NCBI RefSeq assembly: GCF_038006045.1
Contig: NZ_JBBOUK010000001.1
Location: 2,521,001-2,585,000, forward strand
Source: Exiguobacterium sp. FSL W8-0210
Lineage (GTDB): Bacteria > Bacillota > Bacilli > Exiguobacteriales > Exiguobacteriaceae
Direction of reading: 5' to 3'
Length of the DNA: 64,000 nt
Position 1 is the stretch's first letter; the number at the start of each line of letters is the position of its first letter. This document shows positions 17,351 to 26,656 of the stretch, piece after piece. The notes below the pieces were generated by a model, which was given only the letters and a program-made list of their open reading frames with translations, was not told where the DNA came from and did not search any database. The position numbers were made by a program, and so were the translations under genes.

Positions 17351-18098
17351 GGACGGCACCTCCGAGTTCACGCTGGACTTCCATGATCTGTTCGAAGAAC
17401 TCCTTCTGCGAACCGAAGCGATGGACTTCCTTGAACAGCTCTCCGTCCTTGACGAACAGAATTCGTTCCGCGTAAGACGCCGTCATCGGATCGTGTGTCA
17501 CCATCAAGATCGTCGCGCCTTCATCATTCAGTGATCGCATCGCTTCGAGCAATCCGGTCGCGGACTTCGAATCGAGCGCACCGGTCGGCTCGTCGGCTAA
17601 AATGAGCGACGGATCATGAATGATGGCACGCGCGGCAGCTGTCCGTTGTTTTTGTCCACCTGATAGTTCGACCGGACGTTTATCGAGTAAGTCGTGGATA
17701 CCAAGTTGGCGCGCCACACGATCGACACGTTCTAAAATTATTTTTTTATCAACGTTCGCGAGTGATAGCGGTAAGGCGATGTTTTCCCGGACCGTCATCG
17801 TATCGAGGAGATTAAAATCCTGGAAAATGAAGCCGAGTTGTTCCCGGCGAAAGCGGGCCAATTGTTTTTCCTTCATCGCTGTCACATCTGCTCCGTTGAT
17901 TAAAATCGAGCCGTCCGTCGGCTGATCGATCGTCGATAATAAATTGAGTAATGTCGATTTCCCGGCACCGGATGGACCCATGATACTGACGAACTCTCCT
18001 TCGTGAACACGGAGCGTCGTCGGACGCAGTGCTTCGTGGCGCGCGGTTTTCGTTTGATAGGTTTTTGAGATTTGTTCTGCTTGTAAGATTGCTTTCAT
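17337..18098 (-). CDS. Bce-type ABC transporter ATPase (module 2)
   Basis: 253 residues with Walker A GPSGAGKSTL, QDFNLLDTMTV at the Q-loop, signature LSGGQKQRTAAAR, Walker B LILADEPTGALD and THDPMTA. ATG 18098 has CAGGAGG 8 bases upstream; the longer frame to 18125 lacks one. It forms a two-gene operon with permease 2, expressed from a region containing a BceR-type inverted repeat. Confidence 0.92.
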   Translation of the reverse strand: MKAILQAEQISKTYQTKTARHEALRPTTLRVHEGEFVSIMGPSGAGKSTLLNLLSTIDQPTDGSILINGADVTAMKEKQLARFRREQLGFIFQDFNLLDTMTVRENIALPLSLANVDKKIILERVDRVARQLGIHDLLDKRPVELSGGQKQRTAAARAIIHDPSLILADEPTGALDSKSATGLLEAMRSLNDEGATILMVTHDPMTASYAERILFVKDGELFKEVHRFGSQKEFFEQIMEVQRELGGAVRELV

Positions 18099-18181
18099 CT
18101 GTAATGCCTCCTGTGTTTGATTCATTACACTTAGTCTAGTCCTTCCATGCTTTTCTCAAAATGGACTTTGCTTTCACTTCT

Positions 18182-18197
18182 CTTACAAAACGGTAAG
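18182..18197. promoter_or_regulatory. BceR-type operator upstream of ABC module 2
   Basis: CTTACAAAACGGTAAG is a perfect 5-bp inverted repeat around 6 bases. It fits the published BceR-class consensus TNACA-N4-TGTAA with one mismatch. It lies about 85 bp upstream of the ATPase2 start and some 22 bp upstream of a -35-like TTGAGA (18154-18159, reverse strand), the usual place for an activator site in Bce loci. No comparable repeat was seen before the regulator operon. Confidence 0.6.
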
Positions 18198-18214
18198 ACA
18201 AGGGAGGAGACATC

Positions 18215-18245
18215 AAAAAAGCCCCCATCCGCAAGGGATGGAGGC
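18215..18245 (-). terminator. Terminator of crr
   Basis: Reverse-strand stem of about 10 bp with one wobble pair (18236-18245 with 18221-18230), 4-5 nt loop and six T. Confidence 0.85.
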
Positions 18246-18255
18246 GTATCGTATC

Positions 18256-18759
18256 TTATTTATGAGTTGCTTTGAAGAGCTCTGTGTCACCTGCGACAAC
18301 AGAAGTTCCTTCAGCTGGTACAGCTGAAAGCGTGAATTGATCGTGGTTTGTCACGATGATCGGTGTGATCGTCGATGGTGCGTTCGCACGGATGTAGTCA
18401 AGGTCGAACTCGACGAGGACGTCTCCTGCTTTGACTTTGTCACCTGACTGGACGTGAGCCGTGAAGCCTTCGCCTTTGAGGTTAACGGTATCAAGACCAA
18501 CGTGGATCAAGAGTTCAAGACCATCTTCACCTTTAAGACCGATTGCGTGTTTCGTCGGGAAGATCGTTTCGACCGTCGCGTTGATCGGCGAGACGACTTT
18601 ACCTTCTGTTGGTTCGATCGCGACACCGTCGCCCATCATTTTTTGAGAGAAAACTTGATCGGGTACGTTCTCGATGTTGACGATTTTACCTGTAAGTGCA
18701 GAAGCGATTTTCGCGTTTCCTGCGTCGTTACCACCAAACAATTTTTTTAAGAATCCCAT
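18256..18759 (-). CDS. crr: PTS system glucose-specific EIIA component
   Basis: 167-residue free-standing EIIA(Glc). It accepts phosphate from HPr and passes it to EIIB domains of glucose-family PTS permeases. The active-site His is in LLIHVGLDTVNL (about residue 86). The second conserved His lies in FPTKHAIGLK (about 71), and the GEGF-AHVQSGDKVKAGD loop is intact. In Bacillus this domain is usually fused to PtsG; here it is a single gene with its own promoter and terminator, so it may serve several EIICB permeases. The start follows AGAGGGA by 8 bases. Confidence 0.93.
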   Translation of the reverse strand: MGFLKKLFGGNDAGNAKIASALTGKIVNIENVPDQVFSQKMMGDGVAIEPTEGKVVSPINATVETIFPTKHAIGLKGEDGLELLIHVGLDTVNLKGEGFTAHVQSGDKVKAGDVLVEFDLDYIRANAPSTITPIIVTNHDQFTLSAVPAEGTSVVAGDTELFKATHK

Positions 18760-18860
18760 GATACTATCCCTCTACTTTCTCGATCGTTTTTCTTCCGAAT
18801 GGAAGTTTCGATTTTTTATAGGAGTAAGCTGTTAGACAGCTCGCTCACGTTCTCACAAAA

Positions 18861-18889
18861 AGCATACGTTTGTCCCTCTAGTTTTGCAA
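18861..18889 (-). promoter_or_regulatory. Promoter of crr
   Basis: Reverse strand: -35 TTGCAA (18884-18889), 17-bp spacer and -10 TATGCT (18861-18866). The transcript leader of about 95 nt holds a hairpin with AGCTGT/ACAGCT (18827-18841) extended by GAG/CTC. Confidence 0.6.
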
Positions 18890-18934
18890 GTATTTTTGTG
18901 TGATAATAGTTAGAAATCATAAGGAGGCGCTTAC

Positions 18935-20641
18935 ATGTTACCATTTTCAGAAATTACATATGTCCGTTTTGACCTTGCCTTGCTTGAAACATCAATGAAT
19001 CAAGCGATCGCTCGACTGACGGAAGCCACACAGGTAGATGAAGCAAACGCAGCCATCACTGAGATTAATACCCTCAGAAATCAATTTGAAACGGCAAGCC
19101 AGCTCGTCGAGATCCGTCATACGATTGATACACGTGATACGTTTTACGAAACGGAGCAAGGATTCTTTGATGAAGCGAGTGCAATCTATCAAGGATATGT
19201 CTCAAGCTATTATCAAGCGTTGACGACGCACCCACTCCGTAGTGAACTCGAACAGACGCAAGGCAAACAGTTATTCCTAATTGCTGAAGCGAGCCTGAAG
19301 ACGTTCTCGGAAGAAATCATTCCGAAACTCCAAGAAGAGAACCGTCTCTCGAGTGAATATACAAAACTGATGTCTTCTGCTCAAATCGAGTTCGATGGCA
19401 AGACGCTCAACTTATCGCAGTTCGGTCCATATCTTCAATCCCCTGATCGTGATGTCCGTAAAGCAGCTTCTGAAGCACGCTATGGCTATTTAAACGAGCA
19501 TGGTGAAGCAATCGATACGATTTACGACAAACTCGTCCGGATCCGGACAGATATCGCAAAGACACTCGGTTTCCCATCGTTCGTCGAGCTCGGATACGCA
19601 CGGATGCTCCGCGTCGATTATAACCAATCAATGGTCGAACAATACCGCGAACAAATCCGCGAGACGATCGTTCCACTCGCGACACAACTCAAAGAGCGCC
19701 AGCAACGACGGATCGGCGTCGATCAGTTGTATTACTACGATGAAGGATTTGCCTTCAAGTCTGGGAATGCGACACCGAAAGGCGAAGAGTCGTTCATCAT
19801 CGAAGGCGGCAAAAAGATGTATGCGGAGATGTCACCGGAGACGAACGAGTTCTTCAACTACATGCTCGACCGGGAAGCACTCGATTTAACGGCGAAGCCT
19901 GGGAAAGCCGGCGGTGGGTATTGTACCTACATCGCAGACGAAAAACTCCCGTTCATCTTCTCGAACTTCAATGGAACGGCAGGCGACATCGATGTCCTGA
20001 CTCACGAAGTCGGGCACGCCTTCCAAGTCTATGAGAGCCGTCACCTGACAGCTCCAGAGAGTGCTTTCCCAACGTATGAAGCGTGTGAGATCCACTCGAT
20101 GTCGATGGAATTCTTCGCTTATCCGTGGATGGAAGAGTTCTTCGGTGAAGAGACAGCGAAATACAAATTCAATCACCTCGCAGGAAGCGTCACATTCCTT
20201 CCGTACGGCGTTGCGATTGACGAGTTCCAACACGTCATCTACAACCAACCGGAATTGACACCAGCTGAGCGTCGCGAAGCATGGCGGACGATCGAGAAGA
20301 AATACCTACCGCATCGTGATTACGAAGCGAACGATTATCTCGATTCAGGTGCATGGTGGCATCAACAAGGACACGTCTTCGGTAGTCCGTTCTACTATAT
20401 CGATTACACACTTGCTCAAGTCTGTGCCTTCCAGTTCTATGCATGGATGGAACAAGACCGGGAAGCGGCTTGGAAGTCGTATCTCGATCTCTGTCGTGCC
20501 GGCGGATCGGAAAGCTTCCTCACGCTCGTCGAACGTGCTGGATTGAAGTCTCCGTTCGCACCAGGTACGGTCGAGGCAGCGGTCGCACCGGTCAAAGCGT
20601 ATCTCGAACAAGCGGACGACCTCGTGCTCGATCGCGTTTAA
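18935..20641 (+). CDS. M3 family oligoendopeptidase (PepF-like)
   Basis: 568-residue cytoplasmic zinc metallopeptidase that degrades short peptides. The zinc motif HEVGHAFQ (HExxH, about residues 353-360) and the downstream Glu in ACEIHSMSMEFF are present. The fold-typical SGAWWHQQGHVF and YYIDYTLAQVCAFQF near the C-terminus are intact. Its length matches M3B oligoendopeptidases, somewhat shorter than PepF1 of about 600 residues. AAGGAGGCG lies 8 bases before the ATG. It is a single gene, divergent from crr, with its own terminator. Confidence 0.92.
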   Translation: MLPFSEITYVRFDLALLETSMNQAIARLTEATQVDEANAAITEINTLRNQFETASQLVEIRHTIDTRDTFYETEQGFFDEASAIYQGYVSSYYQALTTHPLRSELEQTQGKQLFLIAEASLKTFSEEIIPKLQEENRLSSEYTKLMSSAQIEFDGKTLNLSQFGPYLQSPDRDVRKAASEARYGYLNEHGEAIDTIYDKLVRIRTDIAKTLGFPSFVELGYARMLRVDYNQSMVEQYREQIRETIVPLATQLKERQQRRIGVDQLYYYDEGFAFKSGNATPKGEESFIIEGGKKMYAEMSPETNEFFNYMLDREALDLTAKPGKAGGGYCTYIADEKLPFIFSNFNGTAGDIDVLTHEVGHAFQVYESRHLTAPESAFPTYEACEIHSMSMEFFAYPWMEEFFGEETAKYKFNHLAGSVTFLPYGVAIDEFQHVIYNQPELTPAERREAWRTIEKKYLPHRDYEANDYLDSGAWWHQQGHVFGSPFYYIDYTLAQVCAFQFYAWMEQDREAAWKSYLDLCRAGGSESFLTLVERAGLKSPFAPGTVEAAVAPVKAYLEQADDLVLDRV

Positions 20642-20670
20642 TTATTCGATTTCCTCAATTTATCCATTGA

Positions 20671-20704
20671 AAAAGGTGAGTTTCCGTCCGGAAACTCACC
20701 TTTT
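20671..20704 (+). terminator. Terminator of oligoendopeptidase gene
   Basis: Perfect 15-bp stem (20671-20685 with 20690-20704) with a 4-nt loop. It is symmetric enough to serve the convergent gene at 20746 too. Confidence 0.9.
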
Positions 20705-20745
20705 CTATTTTAAGAGACCTCAATCTTTAGACTGTAACTAGTGAT

Positions 20746-23532
20746 TCATTCAGATAAAAGCGTTTCATGATAATTTCCGTACCAGACGCGGAACTCGTCT
20801 GCCGGGATTGGTCTTGAATAATAAAAACCTTGTGCATACTCGCAATCCAGCTGTTGCAGATGATTCGCCTGCTCCAGTTCCTCGATGCCTTCGGCGACAA
20901 CATCATATTTCAATGTATGCGCCAGTTTAATGATCGTCTCGATGAGCGGTGCGTTCGAACAGGCATCCGGACCACTGATGAATGAGCGATCGATTTTCAG
21001 TCGCTGAATAGGCAATCGACTCAAGTAGGATAAAGACGAATAACCAGTACCAAAGTCATCGATTGCCAGACGATAACCCATTTGGTGTAACGTCTGAAGC
21101 GCCTCAAAGACACGTCCGTCCGAAAAGACACCGAAAGATTCCGTGATTTCGAGTTCCATCCGGTCTTCAATTCCAGGATGAATTTCTCGGACGCCCGTCA
21201 GGTAATCCACAATCCGACCAGAGACGAGCTCTTTTACGGATAAGTTTGCTGAGACGCGAAGCGATCCGAGCTCCGTTTCTTTCCACGCCTCTACTTGGCG
21301 AACCGTTTCAGCGACGACCCACATCCCAATCTCTTCGATGAGCATCGATCGCTCGGCAATCGGAATGAAGACTGCCGGACTGATCATGCCACGTTCTGGA
21401 TGGAACCAGCGCAAGAGCGCCTCACAACCATCCACCTGCCGTGTCGCAAGGTTGATTTGCGGTTGGTAGAACAATTGTAACTCGTTCTTTTCAATCGCAT
21501 CCCGTAACTCCCCTTCCAATACGACCGATTCCAGATATTCCGCGCTCATCCAAGGTTCGAACCAGACCGGTCCACCTTCTGTCTGTTGTTTCGCATGCTG
21601 CATCGCGATATCGACAGAGGATAATAACGAAGTGACAGCTACTGCATCGTCCGGATAGCGGACCATACTCATACTGATGCTGACGTTCACGAATTCTCCG
21701 TTAATTTCATAAACATGTTCGATGACTTGCTTTAATTTCTCGTAATCAACGATATCCTGTTGCGCGACTAATACAGCGAATTCATCTCCACCAATACGTG
21801 CTGCTTGCCCGGTTCCGATGAAATGATGCTTCAGTCGATTCGCGAGATCCTTTAAAATCTGATCTCCTGCCCCATGACCGTAAATATCATTGATTCGGCG
21901 GAATTGACGAATGCTGATAGTGACGAGCTCGCCTGTTTGTGGTGCTCTCAGTGCATCCTGCATCTTTTGTTCAAATCCATTTCGATTCAGTAACCCCGTC
22001 AACATATCAAAAAGCGCAAGTTGTGTAATGCGTTCTTCTCGCCGAAACTGATCTGTCTCATCATGACAAGAGAGATATAAGGCAACACCTGTTTCATCCT
22101 CTTTGTTCGGAACGCGAATGATGTTGACGAACATATTTAAAATATCTTCGTCAAATAACATTTTACAGCGAATCGTCTGACTGTTCCCTTCGATGGCTTG
22201 TTGAAGTGCTCGTCGCATTCGATTCAAATCAGCTGGATGCACCAATTCTTCAATCGTCCAACCCGAAGTGGCATGCGTTAACTGTCGAAAACGATCGTTT
22301 CCATTTAAAATCGTATAGTCCGACGATAAAGCAAGAATTGGATCTGTATTTTGAGAAAAGAGAGATTCGATTTCGGCTTTCTTCTGCTTAATCTCTTTTG
22401 TATTCGCATCACTATGATCGAGTAATCCAGCTATGATTGCTGTCATCGTCCTGAAAGCTTGAACGACCGGCTTGAAGTCATTTCTTTCGTGTACATGATA
22501 CCCAGATTGCCGTCGATCCTCAGCAAACGTATTCGCTTCGTTTTGTAGTAAGGAAATATCTTTTCGAAAAGCACGTAATAATAACCAATTCAATATTAAT
22601 AATGCCGCAATGACAAGAATGATTGTTGCAAATAACAACCAAGCATTTTGAATGATTTGCGATCCTCGGTGCTGCATTTCTTGTTGTACCTGTTTTAACT
22701 TTTGATCATATATCTGGTACATGCTTGTTTCATATTGTTTAGACTGATTAGCTAGTTTCGCATAGTTTTGATCGTTTGATGTACTCAACAGTTCATCTAG
22801 CGTTTCTGTGTAATTTCGCATTTGACTTCTCATGTTTGCAATCTCTTGGCGCCCTGTATCGTCTTGTAACGAAACTACCTCATACAAGGCATTCATGAGC
22901 GATTGTTGTCGAATGGGCAAGTCGATCCGCATTTGTTGGATGCGTAATCGATCAATCGAACTAATTTCGTTGTCCCGACGTGCTTCTCGTAGAATCTGTG
23001 CCGATTTCCCAAGTTGCTCTTCCATCATGATAAGATGCGAGAACACATCGTAATATGAACCAGTCTCTTTACTTAAGACGAGTTGATTAAAAATCACTTC
23101 ACTTTTAAAATTCGTAGAGGCTGTGAAAAAGCGATGATTGGACTCGTATCCTTGACGCTCTAATTTCGTGAGTTCTTCCAACAACTCTTTACGTGCTGGG
23201 CCAGTCGCTTGCTCTTCCTTCAGCTGTTCATATAAGTGGGAGAGAGAGGTTTCTGCTTGTTTTGTTACTTGTGGTTCCTCAACCTGTTTCTCTAAGGAAG
23301 CAAGATAATAAGACGTTAAATCTTGAGTCGCATGATTTGCTGGGATCACGATGTCAATCGCTTTTGCCGCCTCTTCGAAGCGTTTTCCTTCTTCGAGTGT
23401 TTTGTTCAATTGGTGTAACGCAACGATAATCGCAAGTAGACCGATGACTGCAATCATCCACGAGAACGTTTTATAGTAGGATCGTCTTCGAAAAGCTTCT
23501 TCGATGAAGACTGGTGATAAACGTCGCAACAC
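20746..23532 (-). CDS. Membrane PAS-GGDEF-EAL c-di-GMP enzyme
   Basis: 928 residues. A helix at about 25-42 and another at about 288-312 flank a helical extracytoplasmic sensor domain of some 240 residues. A PAS-like domain (about 385-500) precedes GGDEF (about 505-660) and EAL (about 670-920). The cyclase motif ARIGGDEFAVL is intact but the RxxD inhibitory site is not seen. The phosphodiesterase motif is intact (CEALLRW, with NLSVKEL, DDFGTGYSSL, KIDRSFI and VAEGIEE). Both activities are therefore possible. The start is GTG 23532, 6 bases after AGGGAGG. The periplasmic-side ligand is unknown. Confidence 0.92.
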   Translation of the reverse strand: MLRRLSPVFIEEAFRRRSYYKTFSWMIAVIGLLAIIVALHQLNKTLEEGKRFEEAAKAIDIVIPANHATQDLTSYYLASLEKQVEEPQVTKQAETSLSHLYEQLKEEQATGPARKELLEELTKLERQGYESNHRFFTASTNFKSEVIFNQLVLSKETGSYYDVFSHLIMMEEQLGKSAQILREARRDNEISSIDRLRIQQMRIDLPIRQQSLMNALYEVVSLQDDTGRQEIANMRSQMRNYTETLDELLSTSNDQNYAKLANQSKQYETSMYQIYDQKLKQVQQEMQHRGSQIIQNAWLLFATIILVIAALLILNWLLLRAFRKDISLLQNEANTFAEDRRQSGYHVHERNDFKPVVQAFRTMTAIIAGLLDHSDANTKEIKQKKAEIESLFSQNTDPILALSSDYTILNGNDRFRQLTHATSGWTIEELVHPADLNRMRRALQQAIEGNSQTIRCKMLFDEDILNMFVNIIRVPNKEDETGVALYLSCHDETDQFRREERITQLALFDMLTGLLNRNGFEQKMQDALRAPQTGELVTISIRQFRRINDIYGHGAGDQILKDLANRLKHHFIGTGQAARIGGDEFAVLVAQQDIVDYEKLKQVIEHVYEINGEFVNVSISMSMVRYPDDAVAVTSLLSSVDIAMQHAKQQTEGGPVWFEPWMSAEYLESVVLEGELRDAIEKNELQLFYQPQINLATRQVDGCEALLRWFHPERGMISPAVFIPIAERSMLIEEIGMWVVAETVRQVEAWKETELGSLRVSANLSVKELVSGRIVDYLTGVREIHPGIEDRMELEITESFGVFSDGRVFEALQTLHQMGYRLAIDDFGTGYSSLSYLSRLPIQRLKIDRSFISGPDACSNAPLIETIIKLAHTLKYDVVAEGIEELEQANHLQQLDCEYAQGFYYSRPIPADEFRVWYGNYHETLLSE

Positions 23533-23606
23533 ATCGTCCTCCCTAAAATGTCATTATGCTTCTATATCGTCTCTTTTTGCTGGATGTTGAAGTCGATTTA
23601 AGTCAA

Positions 23607-23650
23607 TAAAAAGCACTTCTTCTCACATTTCGTGAAAATAAGTGCTTTCT
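23607..23650 (-). terminator. Hairpin terminator after CBS gene
   Basis: 8-bp stem AAGCACTT/AAGTGCTT (23611-23618 with 23640-23647), with inner TTCTCAC/GTGAAAA pairing and T-rich on both flanks. Confidence 0.65.
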
Positions 23651-23668
23651 TTACTAGTTTTATATTTT

Positions 23669-24091
23669 TTAGTAACTGACATTCTCGCGCGCTACTTTTT
23701 TCGCGAAATAATCAATGATATCCCGACGACGAATGATTCCAATAAAGTGCTTTCCATCATCGATGACAGGAACGAAGTTTTGGTCCGTAATGACCTCAAT
23801 CATCTCTTCCATTTGCGCAGTAATCGAGACTGGTTTATAACGAACACGTTGTTTAATATCCGTTAATCGTGTTTGCAAGACGTGATCGTAGTCTGCATGC
23901 TCTAGATTAGCCTCGAGCGCCCACAAGACATCCCCTTCCGTTAATGTCCCTGCATATTTACCTTTATTATCGACGAGCGGAACGGACGTAAATCGATGAT
24001 GTTTCATCTTTTCTAATGCCTGTCTGACCGTCGATTCAGGATCTAAATATTTCACCTCATCTTTTGGTAGTAAGAAAAAAGCAATGTTCAT
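23669..24091 (-). CDS. CBS-domain-pair protein
   Basis: 140 residues made of two CBS motifs (about 17-70 and 80-135). It contains HRFTSVPLVDNKGKYAGTLTEGD, here described by its key RFTSVPLVD and GTLTEGD elements, and NFVPVIDDGKHFIGIIRRRD in the second. CBS pairs bind adenosyl nucleotides; close Bacillus relatives (YkuL type) have been studied as nucleotide-binding regulators. The ligand here is not determinable. AGGGAGGA precedes the ATG. It is separated by a hairpin from the downstream GGDEF-EAL gene. Confidence 0.87.
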   Translation of the reverse strand: MNIAFFLLPKDEVKYLDPESTVRQALEKMKHHRFTSVPLVDNKGKYAGTLTEGDVLWALEANLEHADYDHVLQTRLTDIKQRVRYKPVSITAQMEEMIEVITDQNFVPVIDDGKHFIGIIRRRDIIDYFAKKVARENVSY

Positions 24092-24264
24092 TTCTGTTCC
24101 TCCCTAGCCACTCTGTGACACCTTCTTCATTTTATCACGAAGCCTCACTGGATTCATTTCTCAAATGATGAAAATCTCTACATAATTCCTTCATATTTAT
24201 CCGTACCCTTCCGATAGTCAGAATAGACAGATTTTAAAGACTATTTAGGATAGGAGAATTCATC

Positions 24265-26538
24265 ATGCGCCTCCCGATCACCCGTCGTTTGTTCATCGGG
24301 CTTATTTTGTTGCCTGCTCTTACTCTCGGTGTTTCCACTTGGTTTTCGTATGACCAAACAAGCCGAACTGTCGATCAACTGGTCGACTCGACATCCCAAA
24401 CTGCTTTAAAGCAACTCGAACAATCGTTTTCCCGCATCATCGATGATACTAAAAAAGATACAACACTCCTTGCCGGACTCCCTTCCAACCGTGAAGACGG
24501 TACTCTACCGAACTACATAGATACAACCAAACAACCCGATGCTTCGGAGGCTCCTTCTCAAAAAGCAACAGATATCTATAATGTCCTTGAGAAATATGGC
24601 TCCTCAAAAATCGAAAATTCATTTATCCAATACGCTGATACGAAAGGCGGCTATCTTAACTGGCCAAAACAAGACGTCGCACCTGGATACGATCCTCGAA
24701 AAGAGATTTGGTATAAACAAGCGCTGGAGAATTCAAGCACTGTCGCCATGAGCGAGCCTTACTATGATAGCGCGACGAAATTATCCATCATCGGTTTCTC
24801 TAAGGCGACACTAGATGCTCAAGCGAACATCAAAGGTGTATTGTCTGTTTATAAAAGCATCAATCGTCTTGCTGAAGATATGAAACGGATTGAAATCGGA
24901 CAAAAAGGATTTGTTTTCAGCTACACACAAGACGGTAAGGTCGTCACGCACCCGAACCGAAATTATTTCTTCAAAAAAATCAATCAACTACGTGAAGACG
25001 GAAAAGCATATTTCTCTGCTCCAAAGTCCATGTTAGAGCAAGAATCCGGTACGAAGATCATGGACGTCGCCGGAAAAAAATCGGTCGTCATTTGGCAAAC
25101 TTCTTCGAAAACAGGATTCAAACTAGCCGTCGTACTGGATTACGCTTCCTTGTATGCGCCTAAAGAAGCCATGCTCAATCAGTCATTGATCAATTTCGTC
25201 GTTGCGATCGCCCTCGCGACATTGTTCGCTTGGTTGATCGGGCGTTCGATCAATCGCCCGCTGTCGATGCTCCGTCGTGAAGCATTAGCAATCGCATCAG
25301 GTGATTTGCGAACACAGCATCGTCCTAAACGATTCATCCGGGATGAATTAACAGACCTCAGTGCAAACTTCGACGCGATGCGCGCGCGCCTGCGACAAAC
25401 GATTCTAGCGATGACTACATCCGCTACGACCGTTCGCGATGCGTCAGAAGAGCTCTCAAACAATGCGACTCATGTACAAAAGGCTTCACGTCATATCGGA
25501 CAGACAATGGAAGAAATCGCTGCTGCTGGTGAAACTCAAACGAAACAAGCCGAACGTTCTTCCCATGCTGTATACGGTGTCAAGGAACGTTCTACAGCAA
25601 TGCAACAGGTCGCATCCACGACACTTTCTGAAGTCGCTTCCGTCGCTTCCGCTGCTACACGAGGAAGTGACGTGACGAAACAGACGATTTCTGATCTATT
25701 GAGCCATTCGGACTCATTGGAAAAAGAAATCGAGAACACTTCTGATTTCTTAGGCAAACGTTCTGATGAGATCGGAAAGATTCTTGGAACGCTGCAAGCC
25801 ATCTCGAGTCAGACGAATTTACTCGCCCTCAACGCAGCAATCGAAGCCGCACGTGTTGGTGAACAAGGACGTGGATTTGCTGTCGTCGCGAGTGAGGTAA
25901 GAAAACTGGCCGAGGAGAGCGACGAATCCGCTAAACAAATCAAACAGCTCCTCGATAATATTCAACAAGAAACACATACTGCCATGAGTGCGATGCACCA
26001 TGTCATGAGTGATTTGAAGCTGTCTCTTGAGTCTGTCAAAACGACAGGCGATGACTTCGAGCGCATCGCAGGATCCGTACATCATGTCTCGAATCGAACA
26101 GAAGTATTGACTGGTGACATCGAGGCGCTGACGCTTGCTACGGAAGAAGTATCCGATGCCATGGGAACCATTCTTGCTTTAACGGAAGAGAATGCAGCAG
26201 GTCTTGAGACAAGTGCTGCAAGTATTCAAGAAACAAACGCAACACTTGAATCCGTGACGACGGCAGCGGCTCACCTCGCTCACATCGCAGGTGATCTCCA
26301 TGCGCTCACATTGGAATTCCAGTTAGACGAAACCGTATCTGAAAAACATTTGATCGAAGAACAAGAAGACGTCCTTTCATCAGAACCCGACACAAGCCAT
26401 TCTGCTGACGATGCCTACGCGGAAGTCGCAAGCACAGAATTGACGGAGCACGATATCGAAACGAATGATCTTGAAGTCGAGACGGGGCACGAGGAGGATC
26501 CAACACCTGAGTCCTCTCCGTCTCCTACGAATCCATAA
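24265..26538 (+). CDS. Methyl-accepting chemotaxis protein (dCache-HAMP-MCP)
   Basis: 757 residues. The N-terminal helix (about 8-28), an extracellular double-Cache domain (about 30-305), second helix (about 310-330), HAMP (about 330-385) and the long signalling coiled coil are all present. The CheA/CheW-binding hairpin [16 protein letters not shown] is intact. The N-terminal domain contains the amino-acid-sensing-type segments [16 protein letters not shown] and [17 protein letters not shown]. The last 60-70 residues form an unusual acidic, Ser/Glu/Asp-rich tail beyond the signalling domain. TAGGAGAA precedes the ATG. It is a single gene with a terminator. Confidence 0.93.
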   Translation: MRLPITRRLFIGLILLPALTLGVSTWFSYDQTSRTVDQLVDSTSQTALKQLEQSFSRIIDDTKKDTTLLAGLPSNREDGTLPNYIDTTKQPDASEAPSQKATDIYNVLEKYGSSKIENSFIQYADTKGGYLNWPKQDVAPGYDPRKEIWYKQALENSSTVAMSEPYYDSATKLSIIGFSKATLDAQANIKGVLSVYKSINRLAEDMKRIEIGQKGFVFSYTQDGKVVTHPNRNYFFKKINQLREDGKAYFSAPKSMLEQESGTKIMDVAGKKSVVIWQTSSKTGFKLAVVLDYASLYAPKEAMLNQSLINFVVAIALATLFAWLIGRSINRPLSMLRREALAIASGDLRTQHRPKRFIRDELTDLSANFDAMRARLRQTILAMTTSATTVRDASEELSNNATHVQKASRHIGQTMEEIAAAGETQTKQAERSSHAVYGVKERSTAMQQVASTTLSEVASVASAATRGSDVTKQTISDLLSHSDSLEKEIENTSDFLGKRSDEIGKILGTLQAISSQTNLLALNAAIEAARVGEQGRGFAVVASEVRKLAEESDESAKQIKQLLDNIQQETHTAMSAMHHVMSDLKLSLESVKTTGDDFERIAGSVHHVSNRTEVLTGDIEALTLATEEVSDAMGTILALTEENAAGLETSAASIQETNATLESVTTAAAHLAHIAGDLHALTLEFQLDETVSEKHLIEEQEDVLSSEPDTSHSADDAYAEVASTELTEHDIETNDLEVETGHEEDPTPESSPSPTNP

Positions 26539-26545
26539 GCCTATC

Positions 26546-26580
26546 GATCCGGAGTCTTGAAGAAAGACTTCGGATTTTTT
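26546..26580 (+). terminator. Terminator of chemoreceptor gene
   Basis: 12-bp stem (26547-26558 with 26564-26575) with one mismatch, 5-nt loop and TTTTTT. Confidence 0.88.
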
Positions 26581-26656
26581 CATTCCCTACTCGACTATCG
26601 ATTGCCGAGCACATACACTAGATACAATCGATGCATCATTCGAAAGGAGTCGCTTC

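Noticed and set aside
18935-18960. TTGCAA/GATAAT as promoter for the oligoendopeptidase gene
   Set aside because: The spacing is only about 12 bases; TTGCAA better serves as the -35 of the divergent crr promoter.
24191-24217. Possible sigma-D (flagellar) promoter before the chemoreceptor
   Set aside because: CCGATAG resembles the -10 GCCGATAT, but no TAAA is found at the required 13-17 base distance.
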